Assembly (NCBI GenBank): GCA_002633005.1
Contig: NMRA01000015.1
Coordinates: forward strand, 1,844,200-1,908,199
Direction: 5' to 3'
DNA: 64,000 nucleotides
Source of the DNA: Phoronis australis
Taxonomy: Eukaryota; Phoronida; Phoronidae
The translations under genes were made by a program, and so were the position numbers. Position 1 is the first letter of the stretch; the number at the start of each line of letters is the position of its first letter. The notes under the pieces were generated by a model, which made no database searches, was not told the origin of the DNA, and was given only the letters and a program-made list of their open reading frames with translations. Below are positions 27,201-40,000 of the stretch, one piece after another.

Positions 27201-27618
27201 ATAAGGCTGTAATGTCATCAATTTCACCAGCTGCAACATAGATGAGCCTGCAGGTGGCAGTGTACAATGTCACCAACTGCGACAGAGACGAGTCTGCAGG
27301 TGGCAGTGTACAATGTCACCAACTGCAACAGAGATGAGCCTGCAGGTGGCAGTTTACAATTCAAATTAAAATTGTGAGATATAATTTCAACATGATCAGA
27401 TGAACTGTTTTGCGAAATATTTACTGAATTTATGTATTTCCTTCTTTAATCTTTCACTTTTGATTGGTTAATTGACTTCACAATCGATTCCCTAATTACC
27501 TGGATAGGGGTGAGACTTGTCTAAATGACCTGTTTTCCTTTTCCAGGAACCAAAAACCTTATCGACGTTCTGGAATAATTACTTAAAAGTTGGAAAAAGC
27601 ACCTTTGCTCCAAGTTAG
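18207..27618 (+). CDS. Unidentified coiled-coil protein, 515 residues, 12 exons
   Basis: Exons 18207-18254, 19709-19831, 20506-20604, 20979-21137, 21980-22078, 23025-23154, 23632-23837, 24346-24507, 25146-25319, 25907-26082, 27047-27146, 27547-27618 (stop TAG). All junctions are GT-AG and phase-consistent, mostly phase 0; the total is 1548 nt. Residues 17-60 are basic (NRKMKKKEAVA) and contain SLPNVLEQYGMKDAKSMNK. Residues about 80-160 form a charged coiled coil (KKYYYSRYMKNLKEKVELQR region). An aromatic segment around 195-215 holds SFWINIKKPEVFYSYFGRY. Residues 220-290 are low-complexity and acidic, about 343-400 are helical and basic, and the tail is Ser/Pro-rich, ending FWNNYLKVGKSTFAPS. 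No signal peptide or membrane segment. I do not recognise the family; the composition suggests a cytoskeletal, ciliary or centrosomal protein. The start is uncertain: ATG 18207 lies in a promoter-like motif and a start in exon 2 (MKKKEAVAITYG) is possible. Confidence 0.8.
18255..19708 (+). other. Intron 1 of the coiled-coil gene
   Basis: About 1.45 kb with no supported exon or clear repeat. Confidence 0.5.
26158..26415. repeat. Inverted repeat pair (hairpin-like) in intron 10 of the coiled-coil gene
   Basis: gtcaaaagtcataagtccgg at about 26175 and, on the opposite strand, atcaaagatggcaagtccgg near 26383-26402 are diverged arms of the same unit, each followed by a gagatggtcg block. About 130 bp separate the arms. 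A related copy is at 7846-7905. Confidence 0.5.
27211..27357. repeat. 46-bp minisatellite, three copies, in an intron of the coiled-coil gene
   Basis: Units 27266-27311 and 27312-27357 are 46 bp and nearly identical; 27211-27265 is a diverged first copy. Each contains cctgcaggtggcagt or agtctgcaggtggcagt, a CTCF-core-like string. Confidence 0.85.
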
Positions 27619-28044
27619 TTGACAGAGGATAAAGTTAAAAGTAAACTCCGAAGTGTCTGATGTGCTGTAGAAGTACAGACGGCCTACACATTTTCTGAAG
27701 TGCTGGATGTCATTGAATTTTCATTTGGTTGTACTAAGTACTTGCAAGTAAATTATTCTTAGCACAAGCCTAGTTACCTAAACGGTTTCCCGTTTGTCAT
27801 AATCACAGATATTATGAAGAAAGATTTCAGTCTATTTCAGTAATGCGCTTCCTGATTAGTATGCTTTCCTGAAGGCAAATGAAAACAAAAAGTAGTAATG
27901 TTTAAAAACAGGTAATATATAAGTATTACCTTCATAAAAGAACAACATTAAATGCACGACCAAGACATTTATTAGGGTACTACACAATTACAACAGCATA
28001 AAACTGTAACATATAACTTGACAGGTGGCAGCACAGCACTATGT

Positions 28045-31000
28045 TTACGATTTTCTAGTTGATTCAAGTCTACTGAGTATTTCTCCATATACTTTAGTCA
28101 TTTTTGTTACATAAGTTGTCTTCAGCTGCCTCAGATGGTTAAGAAACCTCATACTTAATGCACACCAACGTTCAGCATCTTCGTACCTTGATGAACTGAA
28201 AGCACACAATATTAGATTGTACTAAAGATAGTACTTATAGTTACTGTATCTATTAGCAATGGGAACGTTTTCCAAACTTTGCAATTTTAACACGACTAAA
28301 CGGCATATTTTGAATGAAGATATTTTGCTGCTGTTTCACTGTGCTCCTTGCCTGGTAGTGTAAAAAGGATATCAGTGTTCTATTATCTACTTGAAGTTTC
28401 GATCCCGATTGCTAGCGACACCCGTTGAGTGTTTTTGGTACAAAGCACAACTCTAGAATGTAACCTGATATATCACTTATTCATCAATGTCAACCAGATT
28501 TGAGAACAATACAAGTTGTTTGTTGTCTGTAAATCCAGTCTTTGTGTTTACATATTGCACTGTTATCAAATAACAAACCGTTGTATGCGAGATGACCAGT
28601 TTAGCAGGACAGACTTGACCACCCAGTGTAATTATATCTAAGAGCGTTTATTTCTCATTCCCTATCATATCTTATTATTAAGCAACGTTTTATGAAATGT
28701 GAACATACTGCAAATTGTTTTGTCATCAAAATCCTCACCAGTAAAGATGAATGCCACAGTTCCAAGCCCTGGTCATCAGCCACAGCAACTCAGTTTGGGG
28801 ATAACTGTTCTGAAAAACAAATTAAACATTTCATTTTAAAAAATGTCAAACTGAAAGGTGTATTGCACGCTGGTTCAATAAATTAATATCTGAGACCATA
28901 TCGATGACAGTATTAGGTAATGAGCACTAAAACATAATTATAGACATCTTGTCAAATGCATTCAGAGACAGGACAGTTAGTGAAGTCTGTGATATTAACA
29001 GCAATCTGCATGCCTTGTAAGACTTAATCAAAAAAATTACAATGTCGTGTCATTTTCAAGCACAGAATAGGTTTCTGTGACAAACATTATTTCGATTTGA
29101 AAACCAATAGTTCAGAAGATGGGTGAACAGGTATTCAAAAACTAATATCTTAAAAGACACCTTCACAAATGAAGCAATTTTTACATATTTGGCACAGTTA
29201 CACATACCAAACATACGGCCTATGCACGAGCGCACCCAGCCTAAAATAAGGGGGGGGGGCTCGAATTTTTGACAATGTGGACCTTACTAACAGAAAAATG
29301 GGGGACAAAGAAAATTGGATAGCACATTCAGAACTGAATTGTGCACTCGCACCTTTTGACTTGTTCGAGACCCCCCCTTGGTGCGCACATGTTATGAACC
29401 TCAACCCGGAAACATTCTGGCACCTGAGAAGTGTTGTCTATGAAGTTGAGGGCATCTGTAAAGTGCTGGCATGCCTCGTCTCTTCTACTGTCGTCTCCAT
29501 AACTCTGGCCTAGAGTCAGCTGGATCAGGCTTTGGAACAGTTTACTGTAAGCAACACAGACTTGGTTGAGTAATGGAACTCTGATTGAAGATATTAACTG
29601 CAGATAACACAAGGCTTTAACACAGTAACATTGTGTTGTACAATGATGATACTTGTTATGATATTACAGCATCAGTAGTCTTTTGTCACCACTCATTCAT
29701 TCACACGTAGGGGTTGTAAGTATCAATATCAAACGCAATTATTTCACAGTTATTTGAGAAATTGATTTATTAGTACGATTACTCAATAAGAATTATTGAA
29801 CGAATGTCAAAAGACATAACATAAAGCCTCTTTACTTCAATGAGCACAGTCATAAGAAAGCACTGCAGATGGCACCAAATCTATTTAAAAACAGCAGGAA
29901 ACACCATACTATTACTGTGAATAAAATCATGAAACTAAGAATTATGCCACCAAGTATTCACAGTGTTAAAATAATGCACACAACTGTGACTGCAAAGACA
30001 ATGCAAGAATAGAAATGAGACAGAAGATTTTGAATGTACAGTTTTTAAAACCTGCACACGAGACTAACTAATGCTTACAAGTGTCAATCTCGTGTCTACA
30101 CAATATGTGTTCAGTACCTGCATTTAACATAATCAACAGGTTGTTGCTGTATGTACTTCTTGATGGCCACTTTGACAGCTCTTGTGGCAACACTTCGGTT
30201 TTCACGGCCTGCAGTCATTGACAGCGCTACACACAAAAAAAGTCACATTAGAGGCGTTGATATCATCCAATCGGCAAAGGTTGATATTTATAGTGAAATA
30301 AAAAAATAGCGAATACCAAAACCATTATAAAAACTCACATTACTTAGAATCAATTGAGTAGCAGCAGTTTGTAGAAAATGTACTATATGTAAACAGTCAT
30401 GTAATATATGTAAACAGCCATGTACTATATGTAAACAGTCATGTACTACATGTAAACAGTCATGTACTACATGTAAACAGTCATGTAATATATTCATTTA
30501 TCACAAGCTCTACACACAGCCATGTTATTACCCCACTATGCAACACTAACACAACATGCAGACAGTTCATATTTCCATTCCCTTTTCATTGCTTTTTTCC
30601 TTTAGCTTCAAATCAACAACTGTGACGAGACCAAAACTTGAACTGTTAGGTCTGTTAATGTGATTTTTTGGCAATAAGAATTCTTTTCCAAAATATTTAA
30701 AATTTCTCATACAAACACAAAAATTTCTGGATTATTAGCGATTTTCACACCAATAAATACTTGTTTGCAGGAAAAAAAAACCGCAAACAAGATGACTTGC
30801 ACCAATGAGCCTTTTGTTCCTCAAAATACTATTAAGATTTTAGACCATGACCATATTACTGAAGATTTCATACTTTTTAAAATTGTTTTTGTTAACAATT
30901 TAAGTTGTCATTTCATACTGAATTCTACCGGCAATTGTCTCAAATGTTTTTGGCTCTGAGTTAGCCATCTGTAGCGCCTTCTCTAGCAACAGCTCCAATC

Positions 31001-34000
31001 CATGGTAACCCAAGTGAACTTTAGCTTCAAACTCATACAGTAGAAGTAGCACTGCTGTATTGTCTTTAGACTTGGCTTCACCTGCAACATGACCAAATGA
31101 CAGCTGTTACCTAGGCAACAGACTGCTAAAGCATGCCATGAAAACTATGATCACTGTCACGCAACCACGTTTTAAGATGAAGCTATTTGATACTCTTCAA
31201 GGTATAGCAAAAGGTACTCATTATGATCTAGTCTGTTACTACCAAAGATGATAGCATTCAAGTTTCACAATGTATCACTACTTAAAGTAACCTGAATAAT
31301 GATAGTACTAAATCAGACACCACCATGCATGGTTTCATTGACCATGTTGTATTACCAAATGACTATCAGAGCACTAACACTGAATGGTGACTACGCAGAG
31401 TAAATAGACTTGAACTGACCTGTCTTTAATGCTGAGTTCACTGCAGCAAGTTTTTCAGAAATTCCTTTGCAAGTTTCGATGAACCCAAGCACTTTGTGGA
31501 GAGTATCGTCCTGTAGTAAAACAGATGTGAAATATAGCGCTTGAATACACACTCGAGACCGCGTGCCCACACGCACACACTAAAGTTTCACTTAAATGTT
31601 GCAGTGAATTAGAACAATATCATATTTTGATCTAAACCAAGACAAATTGGTTGCAATGCTTGCAAATAAAACAATAAGTTTCTACATTATTCAAAACTGA
31701 AATAACTTGTGTCACAATATCTCATACAAGATATAAGACTGGAATGAAGCATTTCTTTCTTCAAACATCTGATTTGTAGACTTAAAAATAAACTGGAATG
31801 CTTTAGTGCAAGAGAGAACATTGACTGGCACTCCCAGAAAGTCAACAACTTAGTTGCCTAACTCTCAGTGTGCAGAGTCAATGTAAGTTACTCCTTTGCC
31901 ATAAACTGCAGTCGATCTTGGTACTCTCTTCTTGGCACACTACAGACCACTTACATCTGTTTGGCCAGCAGTCATACACAATCTTGGTACTCTCTTCTTG
32001 GAACACTACAGACCACTTACATCTGTATGGCCAGTCATACACAATCTTGGTACTCTCTTCTTGGCACACTACAGACCACTTACATCTATATGGCCAGTCA
32101 TACACAATCTAGAACACACAACACCACACCACACCCACAATTATGTAACCCAACTCTCGTATCACCCCAGTATGTATACCCCTCCACCATCACTTACATG
32201 TATTGGGCCCAGTATGTATACCATTTCAACATCACTTACCTGTACTGGGCACAGTATGTATACCCCTCCACCATCACTTACCTGTACTGGGCACAGTATG
32301 TTTAACATTCCAACATCACTTACCTGTACTGGGCACAGAATGTACACCCCTCCACCATCACTTACCTGTACTGGGCCTAGTATGAGGGCTTGGAATGACC
32401 AATGACAAAAAACGCCGAAACTTTTACGGTCCAAAACATGCGGCTACCCAGCCTTGAAATAGTCGATCACCCAACAAAAATCGGAAGGACTAAAAAAAAG
32501 TTACCACCATCAGTAGCATGTGTCTGCGTCTTCTTTGCTCGTCCGTCCACTCCCACCCCCACACATTTTTGGCTACAGAGCCGTAGTATTTGTCACCGCG
32601 GTTATCACACGAGACGCCATTGAAAATCCCACCACGCTATCCCAGATACCCCGGCAATGTTGACAATTTACGTTCCTCCGAAACATAAAGAGCAACTTCT
32701 GCTTTTCGAGGTCAACGTCGTCTGCAACGCTGCGGTAAGAAAGGAATTTGTCGTGGAAATTTTATTTAAAATCCGATTTTTTTTACGCGGAAATATAATA
32801 AAATGCGCGGACAGAACATTTGAAAAAAGCGGAAATACGTGTTTCCGCGGAAAATTCCAAGCCTTGTAGTATGTACACCCCTCCACCATCACTTACCTGA
32901 CAGTACTGGGCCCAGTAGATACACCTTTCCACCATCACTTACCTGCACTGGGCACAGTATGTATACCCCGGCTTCTGTCATCACTTACCTGTACTGAACA
33001 CAGTATGTATACCATTCCAACATCACTCACCTGCACTGGGCCCTGTTTCATCTTCTTCCCACACTCCAGACCACTAGCTGCTGCCATCAACAGACACGTT
33101 CTGTCTCGCACCAAAGACACACAATCGTCACCAGTCAGGCAGGAGAACTGAAGGTCAGAGAAAGGAGAAATAAACAGCAGAATACTTTGTAAATAATGTG
33201 GTATGGTATGATCTCTTAAAATATAGTACGTTACTAAGAGGCTTACGTAAGGCTCTGTACAATTACTTTTTAGATTCCAAAGTATTTGTTTGTAATGTGT
33301 ATGCAAGTTATATATTCACCTCAAAGCATGCAGGATTATCCAGAAAAAAGCATGTGCACCATTTTTGAAATACACATAAAATAGGGCTGTTGATTATGCA
33401 TGTTCTCAAAGTTCGGTTCCATTAGGTGATGAACAGGCATGTAAATTCATTTCCTTTACTTTCACTATTACCTGTCACCTATCCACTTATAATGAAGAAT
33501 TAAATAATATCTCTCCAGTAATCCAGATATTGGCAATTTTCAATCAAGTTCATTATTAAGTGTGCTGGCCTATCTTTTGTCTAGCATCATGCACACTGAT
33601 ACACAGGCCAATTATCTGCCATGCTTCAGAGTTACTAATTGAAGTCACTGTTAATGTTATAATTGACTCTGCTCCACAAAAAAGAATTAAATTGCATCAG
33701 AGTTTCTGATCCTGGGGGTCATTGCCACATGCGGTTCTTGAACTTATCACCTGACAATTAAAGTACCATGAACAGGCTGGGTTTGTAATGATACCTTGTA
33801 GCATAATTCAAACATTTCTCCCATCTGTTGAGAGTAATTGGAACTCTGAATTGCAAGATTCCAAGCTGCAATGTAAGCATGCAATCATTAATGTTTTTCA
33901 ACAACAGCTCTCCGTAATACAGATTAATGCCATTTATGTGCACAAATTTAAAGACAGTTACTTAACTAGAGATATTTCAAAAGTTGTAAAAACAAGAAAA

Positions 34001-37000
34001 AACATGTTTAATAAATTACTAATCTGCAAAATTTGAGAAAACGTGCAAATCCTTTTCAGGATAATCCGAAACTAATGCTTTATAGACAAGTAAAGATAAA
34101 GTTGAAATTAAACACTGAATAAAATACCGATTTTCATAAACCAAGACGCTTCCCTAGCAACAGCCTCCTTCTGTAGAGATTTCTCAGTTACCAGATGCTC
34201 CAATGCTTTGTGGGCTGAAAATAGTAATAGACTAATTCTAAGAAAACAACAGCTACCAACAGGATGAATTTGAAGTTTTTGTTGAGCTCTACACCAGTGG
34301 GTCAAAATTGGCCAAGTTCAAAGTAATGATAACGAAGTGGTTAATTTATTAAATCAAACTAACAGCCATAAGCTCCATCCAAACCACAGAGTAACCACTG
34401 AAAACAAGTGTTAACTTTTACGACTTGATTTTTTGAGAGGATCACAATTAATTCGATTAAATCTAAACCTTCAATACTTGCATTGTTTGGAACAAGATTT
34501 CCACGATGATGGTCATATTACATAATGAGCGCTGAATATAACTTTATGTAGTTTTGAGGCTTCTTTTTACTTAAAATAAACGCGCAGTACAAAATGTAAC
34601 AACAATATACCGCCCTGCTTTAACACATTTAATTTTCAACCTTTCTGAATTTTATGCAAAGTGCTATCATCTATGGGACACAGTTAAGTGATCAAAGTCT
34701 AAAACAGTGTAATGGCAACTGAAACGAAATTGAAACCTTCGTTGATTTCATGAATTAACTTCATCATTACGGTGAGCATGAAAATATCAAGTGAAGGTGA
34801 TGTCTGTGTGAGTTGTAACTGGAACAGGTTAATTTAATCAGATCATATTCACACTTAAGCATTTTGTACCAACATTGATTATTTACATCAGTAGTGAACA
34901 AAACTGACAATGAAACTCGTTCAAACATAACTAGTTAATTAAAACCTCAACATCAATCACCTTACCCTTCTGAACATAGGAACAAATCTTGGCCAAATCT
35001 AAACTTTAACAGGTGGGAAGATAAAAAAAAAATCAATTACAAGCTGTGTCTTATTAGGGATTTCAACTGCACTTGAAATGCTTGAAGATTCAAAACAGAT
35101 CACTCATATAGCCATGGGTGTAGCATTATATGGAAACATTCGAAATTCCTTAAAATATTTAATAATCATTAGCCAATAGACACGTTTATTGAACTGGGAG
35201 GACAGACTAGTTCAGAGTCTATTGTTTATCAAATGCAGTTGGTCAACATTTCTCACTGCTTGGTAGAGCAATGCTGCACATGTAAAACATTCTTTTAAGC
35301 AGGCATGATTAAAGTTGCAAATCATTTGTACAGTATCCTTCCTGTGTATTAATTGAAATACTTACTAATTGTGCTCATCATCCAACAACATAGTAAGCCT
35401 GAGTCTAATGAGAAGCCTCAGTACAGTCACAAGTTGTTGACTGTTGGGCAGAACATCTACCAGGCAGGACAGAGCACTCATGGCAGCTTCTTGGTGAGTT
35501 TTCTGCAATAGATGAGGGCAATGTCAGTAACAAGATCAACTAAGAAATTACAATTATGTAGTTCTCCATATATTTTGAACATCTGTCCTTATCCATTTTT
35601 CTTAAGGGTGATTATCTTGCAACAAATTATGGAATTTTTTACCAAATACTGTTTTATGACACCTAGGCAGTAAACACTAAGCTATTAACAGAACAAAATT
35701 CTATTAATCTTTTGTCTGGAAAATTTTGACAAAATTAAATGTCACTTAAGTCCATCATAGTGAGTGTGCTAAATATAAGTGAAGAATTAGCAGACACATT
35801 CCAGTCAACAGATCAGGTCAGATGTACTCTAACTAAAACGCAACTAAAAATCTTCAAAATTCACAAATCTAATTATTCCTTTACATCCTTTTTACCCACC
35901 AATAGGAAGTTACCAATGAAGGTAACTCAGACATCAGTGGCTTAAAATGTGATTAAGGTACAAAGCAATTAATTGAAAAAATCGTTCAGTCATACAGATG
36001 GGAAGGAAATAATGAGACATTGAATTGGCACAAAATAGATGGTGAGTGCCATTTAATTATAGTTATGAAGACTGCAATAGAAACTCAGCATTTGTGAAGC
36101 AATGCCTTGCCTCTTAATGAGATCCAACTAAGTTGTCTCATGTGCCAGTTAATTTAGGTGCTCTGGTCATCATCAAGGCTGATTGTCTGGTGAAGCTACC
36201 TCATCTTGTGGTGCAACAAACATGACCCTGTCTGAGAACTAATTTTCCCCAGCATGACTTGCCTCAAAAGCTAATTGAGCCGCCAAACAAATCAACTCTG
36301 AGTGCATGTTGTCAAGACCAGACCCTTCACTACACAGTGCACACATCTTGGGTAGGACAGCAGCAGCTGAAATGGTGACATCATATCATGACCGAAGCAG
36401 TATTACTGAGGCAATGACGTTTCAAATGTGCATTACAGAACAAGTATTATCCCCTAACCGACCTTCAGTCACATAGTTCTGGTCAAGTTTAGCAGTTAAT
36501 ACTTAACACATGTAATGACCAGAACACAATCGGCCAGTTGACACAATCATCTGTAACAAACAACTGACAGTGAACAGATAGTCACATGTTTATCACCAGG
36601 CCAGAAGATGGAGTAATGTATAATGGCAGGCCACACTTTGTCACATCTCAAAATTTTTCAAATGACACAGGCAAGTCAGCATTTTTGCATGTGTAAGTCG
36701 CACCCTGAATTTTGCTTTACATACGCATACAAGACACAATGTTTTTCATTGACAACAGGGCCATAATTTTACAAGTTGTAAAGACGTTTCTGCCACCTGA
36801 TGCAGCATGAAATAACAGCAAACCCAACAAAACACTAACACCCTATTGGCTCAGAAAATTTGTCACATTTTATCACAGAATTTTTAAAATGTCACAGCAT
36901 TTCAGGCAAGCGAGTTTTGTCACAGAATGTGCACTGGGACAAAGTTTGCATGTCGTGAACACATCCACTACCACAAAAAACTGTAAGAACACCGCATTTT

Positions 37001-40000
37001 TCCACCTTCACTCTTATCAGGCTTCTATTGTGAGTCAGCATGCAAGAATAATTGGCTGATAAGCCACCTCTGGGACTACTTTTGGCTGAATGGATGACCA
37101 GGCCATAAAATGATAATTAGCCAAGACCAGTTACTAATGCAACAAAGAATGTCGTAACATCACCTAGCCTTGGTGGAAAGCTGTATACTGTATTGACTCT
37201 AATAAACGCTTAGAAAAATTCATTTCACGGGGAGGGGACGCTCATTGTAGCCTACGGCAGTTGAAACCCGGTTTCCCAAATGGGTAAAATCGGAAGCTAG
37301 GATTCATCAAATTTACGCTCTGTGACGTATATGTAGCCTATGACAGTCTTTTTACAAAATTGTGGTGCATTGCTATCAACTTCCGTTGTTAAATTACGAT
37401 AATTTTTCAAAAAATTGTGCTCATCACAGGGCGAAAACTTGCCGACTGATGCGTCGCTGAATCGCGATCGTCAACAGGAAAACTTGAACTCGTGAATAAA
37501 AATATAGTTTTGACTCAACAAATTACCTGAAATCTTCCTTATGTTTTACAATTTTTAAAGTTCATGTGGAGACCAGATTAATTGCGATTAAGTCCAAATG
37601 TGCGCTACATCGTACTCCATAACACGAGAAAAATCTCTGGATGAACACACATGTTGTTGTCACGTGACGTTTGTTTTGAAGTTTGTCTGCGTATGAGAGT
37701 GAGTGAGCGTGCATGTGCGGGTCATCGACGACAGACTTTTTTGTTACAAAAGGCGGAGGATTATGCAAGAAAATGGCGTTTACTAGATTGTTTTTCACTT
37801 AAACGGCTGCAACGTGCAAGGTGAGTGCTGGTTAACTCACAGATTTTGTGTGCACAGGCCGACNAATGTCCTTCAGTGACAACAGGGCCATGAATGTCCT
37901 CCAGTGACAACAGGGCCATAAATGTCCTTCAGTGACAACAGGGCCATAATATTACAATTTGTAAAAAAGTTTCTGCCACCTGATGCAGCATAAAATAACT
38001 GCAAACCCAACAAAACACTAACACCCTATTGGCTCAGAAAATTTCTCACATTTTATCACAGAATTTTTAAAATGTCACAGCATTTCAGGCAAGCAAGTTT
38101 TGTCACAGAATGTGCACTGGGACAAATTTTGAGAATCTAGGGCACTTTCAGTACCTAAGTACAGTAATTCTTTGACTTATTTACCAGATTAATATGCCCG
38201 ATAAGTGAAATTTTATTTTGTAAAATTTCTCCACAAAAATAAAGATTCATTTACTAAAATTTTAGTCCATTAGTAGCATGGCTTGTACAATGTGCATGTC
38301 ATAAAACAACTTTTGGTAAATTTTGCGTATTTGCCATGAAGTAATCCACTTCAGACAAATGCAATAATGATAAATTTGGCAATTAATTTGTGAAAAAAAT
38401 AAGTGGAGGCTTACCACTAGCTTATGTTGCACAATTAGTGAAACTAATCTATGAATAATAGATGGCTTAGAATCAAAGGCAGCAACTAATACCTTCCTTT
38501 CCATTATCCATAGCCAACAGAACTTTAAATTTAATGAACTGGTTGTATGGTGAAGTGGGATCATACTTCTCAGCCATTGTTGCACAGTCTAAAGCCTAGA
38601 ATTGAAATGTAAGATAGGTGGTCAAATTAATTGAATAACTGTACTGTCAACAGTACTGTACTGTCAACAGCACTGTACTGACAACAGTAACTAGTTTAAA
38701 ACCAATAATGAATTTTATTGTAGAGACCCTGTGAATAGAAGAAAAATTACTATGAACAGCTGGCCAATAAAACTACAAAATCATACAAATAAGTCAAGAT
38801 GGCTGATAGTGAAGAAAGTGTTCCCTGTAAACTGAAGGCATAACAACTGTCATAAGATCACAACGACACTCTCAGCTTATGTATCATACCTGAGTGCAAT
38901 AATCGTATGACAGCTACTAAAATACTTTGCAACTAAGATGTCCTAATAGCACTTAACTATAAACTGAAAGTTTCAATCACCTCAGTCAACTTTCCCAGAG
39001 CAAGCAGACAGCCAGCCTTGTTACGGTAGATTTTAGCCAGGTTCAAGCCATCTGTTTCGTCTGTGAATACACTCAGTGAATAATTGTACCACTGCAATGC
39101 TTCAGTGAACTCAATGTTCTGAAACACAAGAGCAAGAAGTAGAATAGCAGCGTGACAAAGGAGTCTCAATCAGACTGTTTCCAGGTGGGGAAGTTTACCC
39201 CCCCTCAGCCTAATGCAAACCTTAAGGTGCATGAACTAGGTAGAAATTAACAGACAGTGCATTGTGAAATTAAAATTAATTTTAAACTGACATGGACGAG
39301 AGTAGATGGCATTTTGTCGTAGGCTTTGAAATACAATGGAAGAACAGCCTGGAGAGACAAGTGGACACTTGAGACAAAATCTGAGAACGCAGTATTCATG
39401 TCATGAGAGTAGGAGGGTCAGGCGAGCGGAAACAAGAAATTACTTTAAAGTTGGCTTTACTTGAGTGTTACAATTATATTGTGAAGAATTATAACACATA
39501 CTATTTACAACATAAATTATGTGGGTTATTGTTGAGTGTTAAGCAAGGCATCTTACAGTGGGCTTGGAAAGAAAAGTTGTAACATCATTAATATGTTAGA
39601 AGGTCGGGGAGTGCCTGTGAGGTGTATAAACAATTTTCAAAACTGATTCAATATGAAATGTGAATTTCTATTGAATGACCTCAAAGCACTTTGCAGCATT
39701 CTGCCACATCAAACCATGAAACTTATTCTTCACATCAGAGTCCATCGGCTGCTTGCTATTCCTATCTTCTGTAACAGAGAACAGAAACAGAAAAATAACA
39801 TTACAAATAGCAATTATAATACTCCATATAGTTCAACAACTAAAATTATGACAGAGGCTAAAAAATGATAATGAACACAGGCAGATCAAAGATATCGCAA
39901 GATGGGGTCAATCCCAGTTTCTTAAGGACAAGTGTTTGCGTTACCCCTAAAACAGCATGCTGGCACCACTTTGTTTTTGGCCAGAGCCCGCCAATATTTT

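Noticed and set aside
30288-30497. Repeated HDCLHVV peptide frame on the minus strand
   Set aside because: It comes from a 21-bp minisatellite in an intron.
31868-32405. Long overlapping open frames on both strands
   Set aside because: They are produced by the 63-bp and 42-bp minisatellites, whose unit lengths are multiples of three; the repeated peptides are artefacts.
37562-37798. 78-codon frame conserved in elements A and B (also 50196-50432)
   Set aside because: The copies differ mostly by amino-acid-changing substitutions, so conservation reflects recent copying and not selection on a protein.
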